Source: Siderastrea siderea
Lineage: Eukaryota > Cnidaria > Anthozoa > Scleractinia > Rhizangiidae
Reading direction: 5' to 3'
DNA length: 64,000 bases
NCBI GenBank assembly: GCA_964030785.1
Contig: OZ034971.1
Location: 33,083,304-33,147,303, forward strand
The position numbers and the translations under genes are program-made. Numbering within the stretch: the first letter of the stretch is position 1; each line of letters starts with the position of its first letter. Below the pieces are notes generated by a model, which was given only the letters and a program-made list of their open reading frames with translations, ran no database searches and had not been told where the DNA came from. Positions 10,971-22,447 of the stretch are shown in pieces.

Positions 10971-13900
10971 TAAAATTTATATAGCGCCTATCCAGTTCTG
11001 CTCTAGGCGCTTCACAAAAGGTTAAGAATAAATTAAAATGCTAAATTAATGTATAAACAAGAGAAACGTATTAGTGTAATAAAATACAAAACTCTCCTTG
11101 CAGGAAAAGATTTAAAACATTTATGTATAAAAAACTTACAAACAACCAAGCAAAAAAGCATCAACAACCACGAGATTTCCGGTCCGTGGCGGTCCGGTAC
11201 TATTTTTGCCGTTTATCTTTCCATAGGCTTCTTCTCCCCAGCTCGATATATGCTGATTATATACCTTTCAATACAGCAATCGTTCCTTTCAAACACTAGA
11301 AGAATATCTAAAAAGGTGTTTTAAAAAAACACAGAGCTGTCATAGCCTGAGAAAACAGCCGACGTTTCACGAGGTCGCCACTTGAGCCCTCGCAAAACGA
11401 CGTCTGGGTAACGAGGGCAGAAATTCCATACTGATGACGTGTCTCTACCCAGATCTTAGTAGTGCTTCTGATTGGTTGAAAGAAAATTCCAACCAATCAG
11501 AAGCACTATTTTGGTTTGCACGTGACGTCATAAAATTCTAAAATCAAAACTTGCTATAGGCCTGCTAAATTTTTATCGTTACCCTGTGTAAGAGCAACTA
11601 AATATATATTTTCGCACGTTTCCAGCTCGGTATCATCCGGTGTGTTTAATTAAAATACAGCATCTTGAATTTTCGAAATTGCCGCCCAGTATGTGACATC
11701 TGGCAAGATGTCGCCCGTGACAAAGCCGTCTCGTTTGAAAGAAAAGGACTTCTCTTATTATAGGTGGTGTTTTTGATAGAGGTGTTATTGTTTATGTATG
11801 CTAGCTCACGAGGAAAAAGTAATCGCTCTCATAGCAAAAGTGAGTTCGAGATGTTTTCATTGATTTCTGGCCGCCATGTTGGTGTCCCTCGAAAGGACAC
11901 CAATATGGCGTCTGCATACTGAGCTCCATAAGTTTCCGTCGAACGTTTCGGCAAAAAACTCAAGAACGGTGTACTGCACAGTTCTGAGACTTGGAGAAGC
12001 TGTTTATTTATTAATCTTTTGTAACATTTAAAATTGTTAGCTTCTGTTATTGAATGGTTTGGAATTTATTTTTTGATGACGTGACAGTGAAAACCGGCAA
12101 TACTAGGAGCCTCCCTCTCTGTCCTTTATGGCTCTTGATATTGTAACACTCAAAGTATTCAACTTTCCTCTTTTCTGTCTTTGAGATGATTTGTTAGTGT
12201 AGTCTGGTGTGGTTAGTTTTAACATCCGCTTGAGCAACATATACCCATTGTATTATTTTTCACACAAATTTCCAAAAACAATGAAATGCGATTACCCGCT
12301 TTCTGGGATCAGTCGGCTTTCTCAGATCTCAAGGGAAATATATTTTGCCTTGCCTTGCCTTATTTTTGCATTTTAAATGATAAATGATTGTTCCTCTATA
12401 TAATGCCCTGAGATAACGGAAACTGCTTTTGCGATTGTCCGGCAGAGAGTAGAGTTCGGACCACCATTGCATTTGCGTTTTTCTTTAAGAAGTTCTAAAG
12501 TGTCATCCTACGAATCGGGAACCTCCTTTCCTCCATGATGCTACAGAAATAGCTTAAACTAACAATTCATTCGTTTATCAGATTAACAAATTGACGTCAG
12601 TTTTTTATGCGTCTGTCCTCTTATTGATGATAAATTTTGTCATAACATTGTCAAAGTGTTGTAGACCACGAGCCGCAGGCGTCAATTTGACGTCAATTTG
12701 TTTTTTACCATAACAAAAGCCAAAACTGATTTTCAAACGAAGGAAAGAAATGCAAGAGTCAATGGAAGCTGCGACTGCCGCAGAATCTGAATTTCGTCGC
12801 TGTAATTCGGAGAATCAAAGGCTCGTAAATTAAAGCCTTAGTAAGAATAGGCAAAAAATACAAGGAAAAATTCGAATTGCTCAACTAACCTTTAATTCAG
12901 TGAAGACTGTTCCAAAATAATCCGCTAAAAAACGGTTCAGTTTAATTTCATCGACAACACAAATTCCCGTTCACCGCCGATTTTCAGGTCTGAATCCTCA
13001 ATAAACATCCTCATCCTTTCGCTCTAAGGTTGCAATGGTCTCTTCAGTTTTAACCTATAAATTTTAGATGATTTTCCTCATTGAAGACTACTAGATTTGT
13101 GGTACAATTCTCGCCTCATAAGAATGCAGCGCTGAAAAGTTTGACAAAATTTTTGCTCATTGCGTCAGCTTTACGTGTTTCATGCCTCTGTACTCTTATC
13201 AACAATAAAAATTAGCCAATCAGCGCGCGAGAATTCGCTCATTGCCATTTCAGTTGTTTCACCGTGCAAACAGATATCCGAGGAAAGGAAAATTAAACTG
13301 CGAAACTAATTGTTCTTTTTTATCGTAGAATGTGGAGTAATCTTGCACCTCATTGGAATGATAAACACGTGTTAGACGAATTCATTGAACGGCTTTTTTG
13401 TTATTTTTGAAATGATATTTGTGTTTTGTTTTTGTTATTTTTGAAAGGAAACTTAAAATATTTTTGTGACCCGCGCAGTTTTTCGTGACCCGCGCAATTT
13501 ACCCGCGACCCGCGACCCACGTAGATTCGATACTCCCCACCGAGACTAACGTTTTTACACTACATTCGCATGATTGGAGACTTCGGGAATTAAAATAAAA
13601 ACATGTTTTAAAAGTTTTCAATTACCACAGGAACACAAATAAATTAGTCCATGATTATGTTTTATTTGTAAAAATACAAATCGAAAATATCGCAGCAAGC
13701 AAATTACCGTTAAATATTTCACAGTCCGCTATGTCGCATTTGCCGGGCGATTGCCATTTTAAAACGAACCCTTAAGTGTTTTGCACATTGGTGGCTAGTA
13801 AGCGTTAACGTAAAACACCGCCCGAAGGAAAGTTTTAACCAATATAATCGACACAGGTGAACCCCTATTAAGTGGCCACCCCCTATTAGGCGGCCAGTTG

Positions 13901-16051
13901 TGTTGTCAAAGTCGCAATGAGGGTCGAATGAGGGTTCTCCTATTGTTTTTTATCTCTGTTAAGCGGCCGACCCTATTAAACGGCTACTATCCACTTCTCC
14001 GGGGGTGGCCGCTTAATCGGGGTTCAACTGTATTTTATCTTACTTCACAACTGTTTCGTACGGAAGGGCTACAGTTTTGTAAATCGTTAAACAAAAAACT
14101 GTTCGGTTTTCAAGTCTCAGAGACCTTAGATTTAGCTTTGTTTGGGTTCCACGAAGGACCCACCACGATCCGATATCTTTGCTTTGGACATTGCACAGGA
14201 TATTGAAATTTACCACCAATTAAACACAAAAGATAACAAGCCAATTATTGTTAGTTTATTAGCCACACAGTAGAGTCAAATTTACACCGTTCGAGGGCCA
14301 GGCTCAAAGATATAAAAGTGTTAAACATATTTCCAGGACTGGGTTATTCTGCCAGCGTAGAATCGAAGAGGATCTTCTTGAATGAAAACTTAACGCGCAT
14401 TTTCAACGTGTTTTTCACTTTCAGAGCAATTGACTTTGCTGTTTGTTGGTGACATTTCCTTTTCCGGTCCAGTGAAATATTATGTGGAACGTGGCTATCA
14501 TACATATAATGACTCTTTTAATAATGTGGCTCCATATATTAGAGAAGCTGACATTTCTGTGGCGAATTTGGAGTCTCCCTTTATAAGCAAAGATGTTAAT
14601 CGCTTCAAGCACAAAGGGAGGAAGTTAGTCATATTAAATGCAAGTCCAAACGCCGCCCCGGCACTAAGGTAAGCTTGACTAAAATAGTACCTTAGGGCAA
14701 ACCTGCGTAGTAGCGGGCGAAGGACTTTCGGGTGTACGCTTTCTCATTTAGCTGATACGGGGACTTGTTGCTGGGTATAGTGTGCTGTATTTATTGCCTC
14801 CTGTCTTGAGAATGGTAACCGATTTTTTATATCGAAATAGTCAAGCTATTTCGTCTTTAAAGGGCCTTTTTAAGGGCTTTTATTCATTTACTTTGTAGAA
14901 CAATCTGTAATGTGCAATGAAACAAACAAAAAAAAAAACAAAAAACAAAACAAAACAAAAAATTTTGTCTTGCTGAAACCTTCGTCTAGAGTGGTAACTA
15001 TTTTGTCTTTCCAGTTTTGCAGGATTTGATGCAGTCACACTTGCCAACAATCATATGAACGATTTTGGCTCTGAAGGTGTCCAATTTACTATCGAAGTTC
15101 TTAAAAAGGCGGGAATAAAATACTTCGGTGCTAGCTATGGAAAGTGGGACTCTTCCCAGGTAATTTGTTTGCCTAGTGCAGTATACTTGGGAAACTCTAG
15201 GGAAATCCCCAAAACCTAACGTAAAATGGCATGCAAAGTATGTCTGAACTTTACTCCGATAATGATTTCCGCTCATGTTGTCGAAATGCGTCAATGTCAT
15301 CAGAAACGGTCCTAACCTCAGGACTACACTTACCCGCATACTACACCGACTTATGGTATGTGTGGTATGGAAGATGCTATTAAAGGGGCAGTCTCATGGC
15401 GATTTTCCTATCTTCTTTGTCACAAGTTTGATTAACTTATATCAAAGTAGCTTGCTCATACATGAATTGCTTTTAGACCACAAGGGGACAATATTAAATG
15501 AATTTTCAAAAGAAAAAAAAGCCAAAATTAGTTTATAATTATTTTATCTGAGACATAAGGCAGAAACTTGAAAAATTTTGCCAGAAGTTTTCAAGTCGCA
15601 CGCCATTTCCATCCTGGCCATCCCTCTCCAGACATACTTATTATAGTTTCCATATACTGGAATACCCATTTTAATACTACTGGACCATTATTTTTAGGCT
15701 TCCATAGATAAAAATGTGTCTTTTGGCTTTTCACAGTGATACTAAAAATTGATGAGACTGCCCCTTTAACATGAAACATCCCTGTTCATCATCAGACTCA
15801 GTGATGTGAACAGTTAGCAGCTTCCACATTCTTGTTGTCAATTATCAGTTTTAAAGTATTCTCTTTTTCTGTTCCTTAAATAGAAACCTCTAATTCTGGA
15901 AGCAAAAGGAACGAAGATCGGATTTCTCGGTTATTGCGACTTCCTATCTGTGAAACAGAAAAACTGCACCCAAATGAGAATGCTGTACAACTCTGGTCCT
16001 GCCATTAATACGGATGACATTGCCACTAGAGACGTCAACAACTTAAGAAAG
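7772..16051 (+). CDS. Copy A: PgsA/CapA-like secreted protein, exons 1-4 only
   Basis: Exons are 7772-7829, 14425-14668, 15015-15159 and 15884-16051. Exon sizes of 58, 244, 145 and 168 keep one frame across consensus GT-AG junctions. Exon 1 encodes a signal peptide (MKILSIILMSVTYAVAANK). Exon 2 carries LLFVGD and VANLESPF, exon 3 carries LANNHMNDFG and exon 4 carries IGFLGYC, all typical of the N-terminal half of PGA_cap/CapA proteins. The C-terminal motifs (HWGxE, GSHPHV, YSLGNF) would be on exons 5-7, which are not found before the next upstream region at 17.17 kb. The copy is therefore either truncated by tandem duplication or spliced to distant exons such as 32010-35184, with which exon 4 is in phase. 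Intron 1 is 6.6 kb and full of transposons, so the link of exon 1 to exon 2 is inferred. Confidence 0.65.
8738..8969. repeat. Perfect 36-bp inverted repeat enclosing a 20-bp tandem array
   Basis: Positions 8738-8773 and 8934-8969 are exact reverse complements, beginning GCAAGAACGTCATGCTAGCC. Between them a 20-bp unit (CTTTCCTTCACTTGTACTCA and variants) repeats about 4.5 times from 8841. A partial third copy of the arm follows directly at about 8969-8997. It is likely a small foldback element with an expanded core. Confidence 0.85.
8998..10062. other. Intron 1 of copy A, unremarkable part
   Basis: Short open frames (9003-9299, 9431-9616, minus) look like nothing known and are within intronic, repeat-rich DNA. 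No exon candidates of the family were found. Confidence 0.45.
10063..10578. mobile_element. hAT-like non-autonomous DNA transposon with 8-bp target duplication
   Basis: The element starts TAGGCTTGGATAAATTCTGC and ends with the reverse complement of the same 20 bases. It is flanked on both sides by the perfect 8-bp direct repeat TTCGGTGG (10055-10062 and 10579-10586). Subterminal copies of TTATTCTGCTCGAATTCTGC-like units occur near both ends. An 8-bp duplication is characteristic of hAT transposition. No transposase frame is present in the 516 bp. Confidence 0.88.
10921..11030 (-). repeat. (AAT)n tract with a retroelement-like 3' tail
   Basis: About 16 AAT units (to about 10970) are followed by TATAGCGCCTATCCAGTTCTGC and CTCTAGGCGCTTCAC. 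Read on the minus strand, this is a short hairpin-forming tail ending in (ATT)n, as at the 3' ends of some non-LTR retroelements. A comparable structure is on the plus strand at 24060-24212. Confidence 0.6.
11031..13851. other. Intron 1 of copy A: several small palindromes, no exon
   Basis: Visible structures are an inverted repeat GTGCTTCTGATTGGTTG/CAACCAATCAGAAGCAC at about 11462-11507, a hairpin GGTGTCC/GGACACC between GCCGCCATG and ATATGGCG at about 11872-11912, and inverted AACAAATTGACGTCA ends at 12585-12599 and 12688-12702. The remainder has only short frames. These are probably MITE remnants. Confidence 0.55.
13852..14032. mobile_element. MITE with GTTGAACCCC-type inverted ends
   Basis: The left end CACAGGTGAACCCCTATTAA and the inverted right end TACAGTTGAACCCCGATTAA pair over at least 30 bp, continuing into GCGGCCACCCCC. 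The interior has further GGCGGCC and CCCTATTA units. The ends resemble Tigger/pogo-like MITEs whose termini begin CAGTTGAACC; this class call is tentative. Confidence 0.7.
15384..15765. mobile_element. TTAA-flanked MITE in intron 3 of copy A
   Basis: Ends AGGGGCAGTCTCAT and their reverse complement ATGAGACTGCCCCT abut TTAA on both sides (15380-15383 and 15766-15769). TTAA target duplication is known for Kolobok and piggyBac superfamilies. Internal sequence around CCATCCTGGCCATCC is shared with the element at 28264-29058, so both belong to one family. Confidence 0.85.
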
Positions 16052-16423
16052 GTTTACTTTAAATGATGTAATAAAAATACTTAAGTTTAGGTACGCTTAC
16101 ACTGCGGAAAACATTGATAGGGTGCACTAAGTTTTGTATGACTGGTTTCTACTTTAATTGAAGAGGAACTCCACATTGTTAACTTCGAGCTGGTTGGCAT
16201 CCACATACGACTCAATAGAGCCATTTAAAGACGCTACCCTTGAACTTGTCTCCGCCATGTTGTTCACTAGTGAGTTTTCGTCGTTTGCACTTGTGATTGG
16301 ACGAACGAGGTTTTTTTCACTACTGAGTTTTGATCGTTCCCGTCGCTAATGTATTCTATGTATCATTTGTACACAAACGTTTTTTTTCGTGAGGAAATCT
16401 CAGTATCTATAATATAAAACCTA

Positions 16424-16612
16424 ACACCCACTTTTGGAAAAAATTTTGACGGACAAGGCTTGCTGCAATACTTACACCTACTACACGAGTTATGACGAGT
16501 GTTGCACGGCTCGTCGCATTTTCTAAACAACAAAGGGACTCATGTCCTTTTGTTGGAAACAAATAACGCAAAAATTTATTTACCTGGTTGTTCACTTATT
16601 TTTTTTCATTAC
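16424..16612. repeat. Dispersed repeat, copy 2 of 2
   Basis: It is the diverged partner of 5196-5412, in the same orientation and internal order. Confidence 0.5.
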
Positions 16613-16747
16613 TGTTAAATACTCACCGTTTTGAAACTTGAGACAGATTATCCGTGGGAGAGAGTGTGTCACACAGGTACCGGTCGTGAAAATGGGACGG
16701 TGGTAATTTTCGAGAGACTTCTGGTTTTTATCCATAACTTTTTTTTG

Positions 16748-17027
16748 AATGATGAATATATGAATTTCATATATTTGAACTGCGGGATGAAGAATTAAAT
16801 GTAAATGAGACCATCGCAGTTATAGACGTAACTTTTGCAGTTGCGAAAAGAAAGCCTGAGAAAATTCAGGCATGTAAGGCATTCTAACCCTTGACCTCTG
16901 TGATACCGGTGCAGCGCTCTAACCAGTTGATCAAACAAGCCAACTGGAAGCAATTCTTTAAAAGTGTGAAGATGGAATGATGAATATATGAATTTTATAT
17001 ATTTGAACTGCGGGACGAAGAATTAAA
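16748..17027 (-). mobile_element. tRNA-derived SINE with terminal direct repeats
   Basis: On the minus strand, ACTGGTTAGAGCGCTGCACC (A-box-like) is followed by GAGGTCAAGGGTTAGAAT (B-box-like) at about 16885-16945, and then by a hairpin CCTGAATTTTCTCAGG. The unit is bounded by near-identical copies of GAATGATGAATATATGAATT and following bases at 16748-16800 and 16976-17027. This fits a tRNA-derived SINE. The roughly 50-bp end repeats are longer than an ordinary target duplication. Confidence 0.65.
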
Positions 17028-17174
17028 TGACATGACGATAGACATTATAATCTTAAAACAATCTAACGATTGTACTAACAGTTTCGTGTCCACCAACCAG
17101 AACAACGGAAAGCACCATAATTATATCACACCTCAATCGAAAGCTTTTATCGCTTAAGGTCAGTATAGGGTAAC

Positions 17175-17384
17175 TGGTTGAAACTGTGTTGGTTCATTAA
17201 CTTTCGAAAACGTTGAGTGTATATTTTGAATTGTTTTCCTCGTCATTAAGGGAACTACTTCCTTTTATAATTTGGCACTTGTGAAAAAGCTGTCAGGGTG
17301 TTTTCAAATCACACAAACAAAGCTTACAAGATTTTGTTTTGAAAGGTTCCTTTATTTTCTCTCAGCGACAGTGATCATCTCACA
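17175..17384 (+). promoter_or_regulatory. Type I upstream region of copy B
   Basis: It aligns with 3591-3999 and 7535-7771 (GACTTTCGAA core diverged here to TAACTTTCGAAAACGTTGAG; TTTATTTTCTCTCAGCGACA before the start). A regulatory role is inferred from conservation among paralogues. Confidence 0.45.
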
Positions 17385-17442
17385 ATGAAGATTGTATTTC
17401 ATATCTTGATGTCAATGACATACGCAGTTACTGCGAATAAAG

Positions 17443-18490
17443 GTGAGGATTATTAATTTCTTTAAACTTTTTCAAATAAACATGTATCGATTTAGTTTCC
17501 ATTGTTCTTCGATGTGAAATGTTCAACTCTAAACCTCACTTGATAATGTTTCGCCCGTTCGGTTTCTTCGACTTTCTGAAGTTCCACAACAAATTTCCAG
17601 GGCGATCTTTGTCGATTTTAGTGTAAAAACGGTATTGATTACGTGGAAGTATCCACTTCTGACAGATATTTCGTCCCCATAATACCGTATTTGTACGAGT
17701 GTACGAGTCATTTCATGAAATTCTAAGTTATCGCCCATAGTCAAAATTGCAGCTAAAATTTAATGTTCGCTGCAAAAAACTCTCAATTATAGCGTGTTTT
17801 TGTAAATCTGTTTCGGGCATAAAAGTAATTTAGATTTTACAAATTTCTTTGTTAATCAGTACAAGAAGACTTAGGAAAACAACACATGTTATTTGAAGTT
17901 TCATGTCTAGTTCTGTTTTGATATGCGAACCGATCAAATTTTGGGAAAATTGCGTCTCACCGGAAGGGGATTTTGAGCTCAACTCGGGCAAAACGGTTTC
18001 TCTCAAATTTTCACGAAAGGAAGCCGTATTTGAAAAACTAACTACAACCCGTTTAGTTTCTCACTAGGGCCTATCTATGAGCAAAATATGAGGAAAATCG
18101 ATTTTTCCACTTGTGCCACTGCTAGGTCGGTATTTGTGGAAAGTCGCTCTTAATTTGTTGCCACTGAAACTAAAAGTACACTTAAGAAGGATGCAATATC
18201 TTTTGGATACTGGATACCTGGAAGCTGAAGATAAATTAACGCAATTCAAAAGCATTCTAATTTCCAAGCAAGCAAAGAAAATGAAGATGGGGCCTTCAGA
18301 ATTCTCATAGGGCGAGCAATGACCCAAAAACTCCAAAGGACTTGTTTCTGAAGATGTGTCCAAAGCGGATGTGGATCACACTGATGAAGAATTATCGACC
18401 CATGATCATCATTGCGAACTATGACATATGATTTAACTTTTAATTTAGCAAACAGTTTATATTCATTTCTATATAATCATTTCCACTAAA
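17443..18490. other. Intron 1 of copy B, first part
   Basis: The first about 200 bp resemble intron 1 of copy A (for example TTCAGTGGTGCGACATTTTA there). Frames at 18064-18363 are short and on both strands, with no known resemblance. Confidence 0.45.
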
Positions 18491-18612
18491 GTTCTCGTAG
18501 CTCAGTGGTTAGAGCATCCTACTAGTGTACGGAAGGTCGTGGGTCCAAGTCCAATCTGGAACTCAGAATATTTTTTCTGAGTTTCCTCTCTCCACACATC
18601 ATTCTATTTTCA
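18491..18612 (+). mobile_element. tRNA-derived SINE
   Basis: The tRNA-like head has an A box (TAGCTCAGTGGTTAGAGCAT) and a degenerate B box (GTGGGTCCAAGTCC), with acceptor pairing AGTTC/GAACT. It is followed by a hairpin CTCAGAATATTTTTTCTGAG and a pyrimidine stretch. It is nearly identical in layout to 22117-22240. The anticodon arm does not pair, so this is not a functional tRNA gene. Confidence 0.75.
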
Positions 18613-19824
18613 TTTCAACGTTTTAACTTGCTATTTAATATTGACATGAAAATATATCTGACAAATTTGAAGATGATACATGATACATAACTTTTCAAGG
18701 TATTTTTTATGTCGAAGAGAATAAATACATAGATTTCGATACATACCAAATGTTACAGTTTATATCAATTTAGATAACTAACGTTAATTGTATTAAAATT
18801 TCCATAAAAGTTGCTGTTTACTTGGTTAATTCAAGAACCAGAAAATTCTATTGATGTTTAAGTTTAATTAATAAAGGGCTCACTTAATTTTTGGCTAATA
18901 TATTGCTTTTTTGTTCGAGAACCCTCTTGACAGGAAATTATTTTCGGATCCTCCCTTTTAATACCTCAAAGGTTTCGGACACCCCCCATTTTCTAATCAG
19001 CCCCCCCCCTCCCAACAATTTTTTTTTGTGAATGCTCCGTAATCAGCGCTTACAAAGTATTTGTCTTTCCTCTTTTCTGTCTTTTTGTGGAGTCTTATTC
19101 CGGTCAGGATGGCAGTAAAGAAATTGCGAGTTTAGTTGTGTGTTTCACGTATGTTTTCACTGCCGTTCTGTTGTCTACCACGTTCGTCTTAATGGCCTGA
19201 CCTGGTCTAACCATATCTCAGCAGCAATTGGTTTGAGGTTAAAAAGATGTTCAGTCATGACTGTTAGGGCCGTTACTACAAATAACGGTAAGATCCCCTC
19301 ATCTAATTATCCGATTAAGATTTCTACATATTACATGATCCGTATTTTCAGTTTTTTTCACCGGACTTTTTGCAGGCGGCCTCAGTAACTGAGAAAAGTA
19401 AACAATGTTCGTTTGAGCCTGAGATAACTTTTCTGATTCAGTTTTAATGAAATCGGATGTAAATGTGAGGCGTTTTCGGGTAGAAAGTAAAAGGATGTCC
19501 GAAATTGCCTTGTGATATTCATTTTGGTTTATTTTTAAAATTGGTTTATTAGGTGCGAGATATTTACTCTTAATAATCGCTTTTGAATAAAAAACCAATT
19601 TAGTTTCTCTGATTTTCATCGCCCGAAGCCGAACACTCAGTAACTAGACCCATATGTTAATATTCAAGTAAAAACCAAGTAACCGCCACAGAGCCAGGAA
19701 GGAAGACAAAACTCATCTGCACCTCAAATGACTGTATTGAAAGATTCATTTAACACATACGCGTTCCATATTCCCCCGTCCCCCGTTCGATTTACGGTCA
19801 ACTACCTCTTTTTTTGCTCTGTAG
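18613..19824. other. Intron 1 of copy B, second part
   Basis: AT-rich with a C tract near 19001-19010. It contains the signal-exon-like remnant 19257-19287. The minus frame 19299-19619 is open for 106 codons without recognisable domains. Confidence 0.45.
19257..19287 (+). pseudogene. Remnant of a diverged signal-peptide exon
   Basis: ATGACTGTTAGGGCCGTTAC and following bases end in AATAACG plus GTAAGA, matching the end of type II exon 1 and its donor. Sequence after the donor (ATCCGATTAAGATTTCTACA) resembles that downstream of the minus-strand relic at 1623. The hydrophobic part of the leader is not preserved. Confidence 0.4.
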
Positions 19825-20069
19825 GACAAGTGACTCTGCTATTTGTTGGAGATGTTGGATTTTCTGGTCCGGTAAAATATTACGTGGAACACGCTTATCA
19901 TATATACAACGACTCTTTTAACGACGTGGCACCATATATTAGAGAAGCTGACATTTCGGTGGCGAATTTGGAATCTCCCTTTGTAAGCAAAGGTGTCTAT
20001 CGCTACAAATACAAAGGAAGAAAGGAAGTCATACTAGATGCAAGTGCAAACGCCGCCACAGCGCTAAGG

Positions 20070-20505
20070 TTGGCCCGCGATTACATAGAAATTTTTAGCC
20101 CGGCTAGCCGGGATCCAGGCATCACCTATTACATTAAGGGGGGCTAGACCGGTTTGGATCAAGGAGCTTGGCCCATCTGTTACACACACCAAAAGTGGGT
20201 CAACACCTCCTCGTCGCTTAATTTCGCTTCTGAGCAAAATGGCTCATCAGAAGGTCGAAATTTTCCTTTTTACGTAACACATAAGGGTTTACCGGACCAT
20301 AAAACTACATAAAACTAATAATAATACACCAAAATAATGGATTAGTGAAAGTATAATCACTCGATTCATTCTCTTTGATGTACTCATCTTTTCACACGAC
20401 AGCTTCTACTATTTAGCCACGGTCGGGCTGGGTCGCTTTATGCATTATTACCGCTGAGCTGATCAGTCATCTCGGCCAGCCCGGCTCAGGTAAACGGCCC
20501 TTTAG
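20070..20505. mobile_element. Probable MITE inserted at the exon 2 donor of copy B
   Basis: Directly after the exon 2 GT the sequence departs from copy A intron 2 and contains paired GC-rich segments (TAGCCCGGCTAGCCGGGATC near the left end, GGCCAGCCCGGCTCAGGTAA near the right end, GGCCC close to both ends). Exact termini and target duplication are not certain. Confidence 0.45.
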
Positions 20506-21191
20506 ACAAAGCAATCACTGAAGTTACCCTCATGTCCTTGTTTGTCAGGTTGTCAGTTATACCACTGTGAGTATGTCTACTGCTGTGGTAATTCTAACTA
20601 TTTTCTCTTCCCAGTTTTGCAGGGTTTGATGCAATCACACTTGCCAACAATCACATGAACGATTTTGGCTCTAAAGGTGTCCAATTTACTTTGGAAGTTC
20701 TTAAAAAGATAAGAATGAAATACTTCGGTGTTAGTTACGGAAAGTGGGACTCTTCCCAGGTAGGTTTTTTGTGCCTAGCTCAACATATCTAAGAAAACTC
20801 TAGCAAAGCCACCAAAATCTAAGGTAACTGTGGCATGCCAAGTATGCCTGGAATGTCTGGTATGACGTTTGTGTCTATTATGCGTGGTAAGGCAGACACC
20901 ATTTTACCTGTTAACACGAAACATTTCTGTTCACATCATCACGGCTTGTTGACTTGAACAGTTAGCAGTTTGGAGTCTCTTGGTTTAAAAGACAATTTAT
21001 AATTCTCTCTTTTTGTTCCTTATATAGAAACCTCTAATCCTGGAAGCAAAAGGAATAAAAATCGGATTTCTCGGTTATTGTGACATCCCATCTGTGAGTA
21101 AAAACTGCACAGAAATGAGAATGCTGTACAACGCCGGTCCTGCCATTTATACGGATGACATTGCCACTAGAGACGTCAAAAACGTAAAAAG

Positions 21192-21626
21192 GTTTACCTC
21201 TACTGAAAGTATACTTAAGTTTAGGCACACTTATTCTGCGGGTAACATTTATAGGGTGCACTAAGTTTTGTATGAGCTTCGACTATTACTTTAGACAAAC
21301 TCCTCATTTGTAAGCTCGACCTGGTTGGCATCCACATACAATCTAAGTCACTAGTGTGATAAATCATACAGGTCACAAGAATGAATGACCACTTGATTAT
21401 CACTTGAGATCAATGTGTGATGTTTGATCAAATTCTCTCTATTTGTATAAAACGAAGTGTACAGAGGCTTAAACGGCTAAGCCTTTTGATTGTAACCACC
21501 TTTCTTTCTTTCTTTCTTTCCTTCTCTTTCTTATGTATCACTTGTAGGGCACTTCGATATTGCTGATCCTTGCAGTATGTAGGACGCGTGTCGCCACCTA
21601 GTAAATATGACCTATGCTCGACACTA
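21192..21626. other. DNA after copy B exon 4
   Basis: A (CTTT)n-like tract lies at about 21500-21530. Parts near 21200-21330 match the intron that follows exon 4 in copy A (GGTGCACTAAGTTTTGTATG). No exon 5 was found. Confidence 0.5.
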
Positions 21627-21702
21627 GTCTCCCAGTAGCTCAGTGGTTACAGCGTCTAACCGGTGCACGGAAGGTCATGGGTTCGATTCCCGTCGGGGAC
21701 TC
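21627..21702 (+). mobile_element. tRNA-like SINE head
   Basis: AGTCTCC pairs with GGGGACT as an acceptor stem, with A box TAGCTCAGTGGTTACAGCGT and B box GGGTTCGATTCCC. The anticodon stem is not formed. A pyrimidine-rich tail follows. It is interpreted as a SINE head rather than a tRNA gene. Confidence 0.65.
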
Positions 21703-21892
21703 AGATTTTTTCACTTTTTCCCACGCTCGCTACATGTTGAATATTCCATGTTTTTTTAACCTCCATTTTCTTTGGCAGCTTTCAAAATCAAAATGTTGAT
21801 GTTATGATACCATCGCTTTCCTAGAAAATTGAGTTTAAAGATATGTTTTACTACAATGCTTTGCATATTACTATCAATTTAGGGGAACGATC

Positions 21893-22010
21893 ATCAACAA
21901 CAACAACAACAACAAGCTTTATTTGCATGACTATAACAAAGTATTACAGTATTGCAAAAGCCACTGAAATTTAATTATTAATTATTTAATTATTTAATTA
22001 TTAATACTCT
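21893..22010 (-). repeat. LINE-like 3' tail with (CAA)n
   Basis: A (CAA)n run (21895-21913) is followed by AGCTTTATTTGCATGACTAT. On the minus strand this reads as an AATAAAGCT end followed by (TTG)n, as at the 3' ends of some non-LTR elements. A TTAATTATTTAATTATTTAA stretch adjoins at about 21970-22005. Confidence 0.5.
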
Positions 22011-22116
22011 GAGAGTATTCTACGTGATGCAGTTAAATGTGTGTGTTCATTGGCACCATGTGACTGCGCGATGCAGTCGTTGTGTCAGCCCACAACTGAC
22101 CTTCGCTCAGCACAAA

Positions 22117-22240
22117 AGATCTCCTAGCTCAGTGGTTAGAGCATCCCACTGGTGTACGGAAGGTCGTGGGTTCAAATCCCATCTGGAACTCAGAATAATT
22201 TTTTCTGAGTTTCCTCTCTCCACACATCATTCTATTTTCA
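22117..22240 (+). mobile_element. tRNA-derived SINE
   Basis: It is the same family as 18491-18612: CTAGCTCAGTGGTTAGAGCA, GTGGGTTCAAATCCC, then CTCAGAATAATTTTTTCTGA and TTTCCTCTCTCCACACATCA. The B box is intact here. Confidence 0.8.
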
Positions 22241-22447
22241 ATTAGGGACTGTACAATAATAACCTGGAGAGGGGGCGTTGGGAAATGGGTTAAATAAGGC
22301 TCAAAATTAAGTCGCACCCCCCCTCTCACTAAGCGAAAATTAACTGTAACCTCCCTCACCTACTGATAATATTAAGGTCAAGCCCCCTCCCCTGCTTCCT
22401 TTCCGCATTGGTTCCCTTACACCTAATTTACGTGTTGGATGTCTTTC

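Larger units (their letters stand above)
17385..21191 (+). pseudogene. Copy B: PgsA/CapA-like gene, exons 1-4, probably non-functional
   Basis: Exons are 17385-17442, 19825-20068, 20615-20759 and 21028-21191. Exons 1-3 (58, 244, 145) are intact and encode MKIVFHILMSMTYAVTANK, LLFVGDVGFSGP, VANLESPF and LANNHMNDFG. Two defects are seen. The exon 2 donor is GTTGGC instead of GTAAGC, with a transposon-like insert starting beside it. Exon 4 ends GTAAAAAG before GTTTAC, one base shorter than the paralogues, so a join to a phase-0 exon 5 would be out of frame. No exon 5 or 6 follows; an isolated exon 7 lies at 23315. The other three exons are well conserved, so the decay may be recent. Confidence 0.65.

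Noticed and set aside
18491..18563. tRNA gene
   Set aside because: The A and B boxes are present but the anticodon stem does not pair and the same unit with its tail recurs at 22117, so it is a SINE.
21627..21702. tRNA gene
   Set aside because: The acceptor stem and boxes are good, but there is no paired anticodon arm and the sequence continues in a SINE-like tail.
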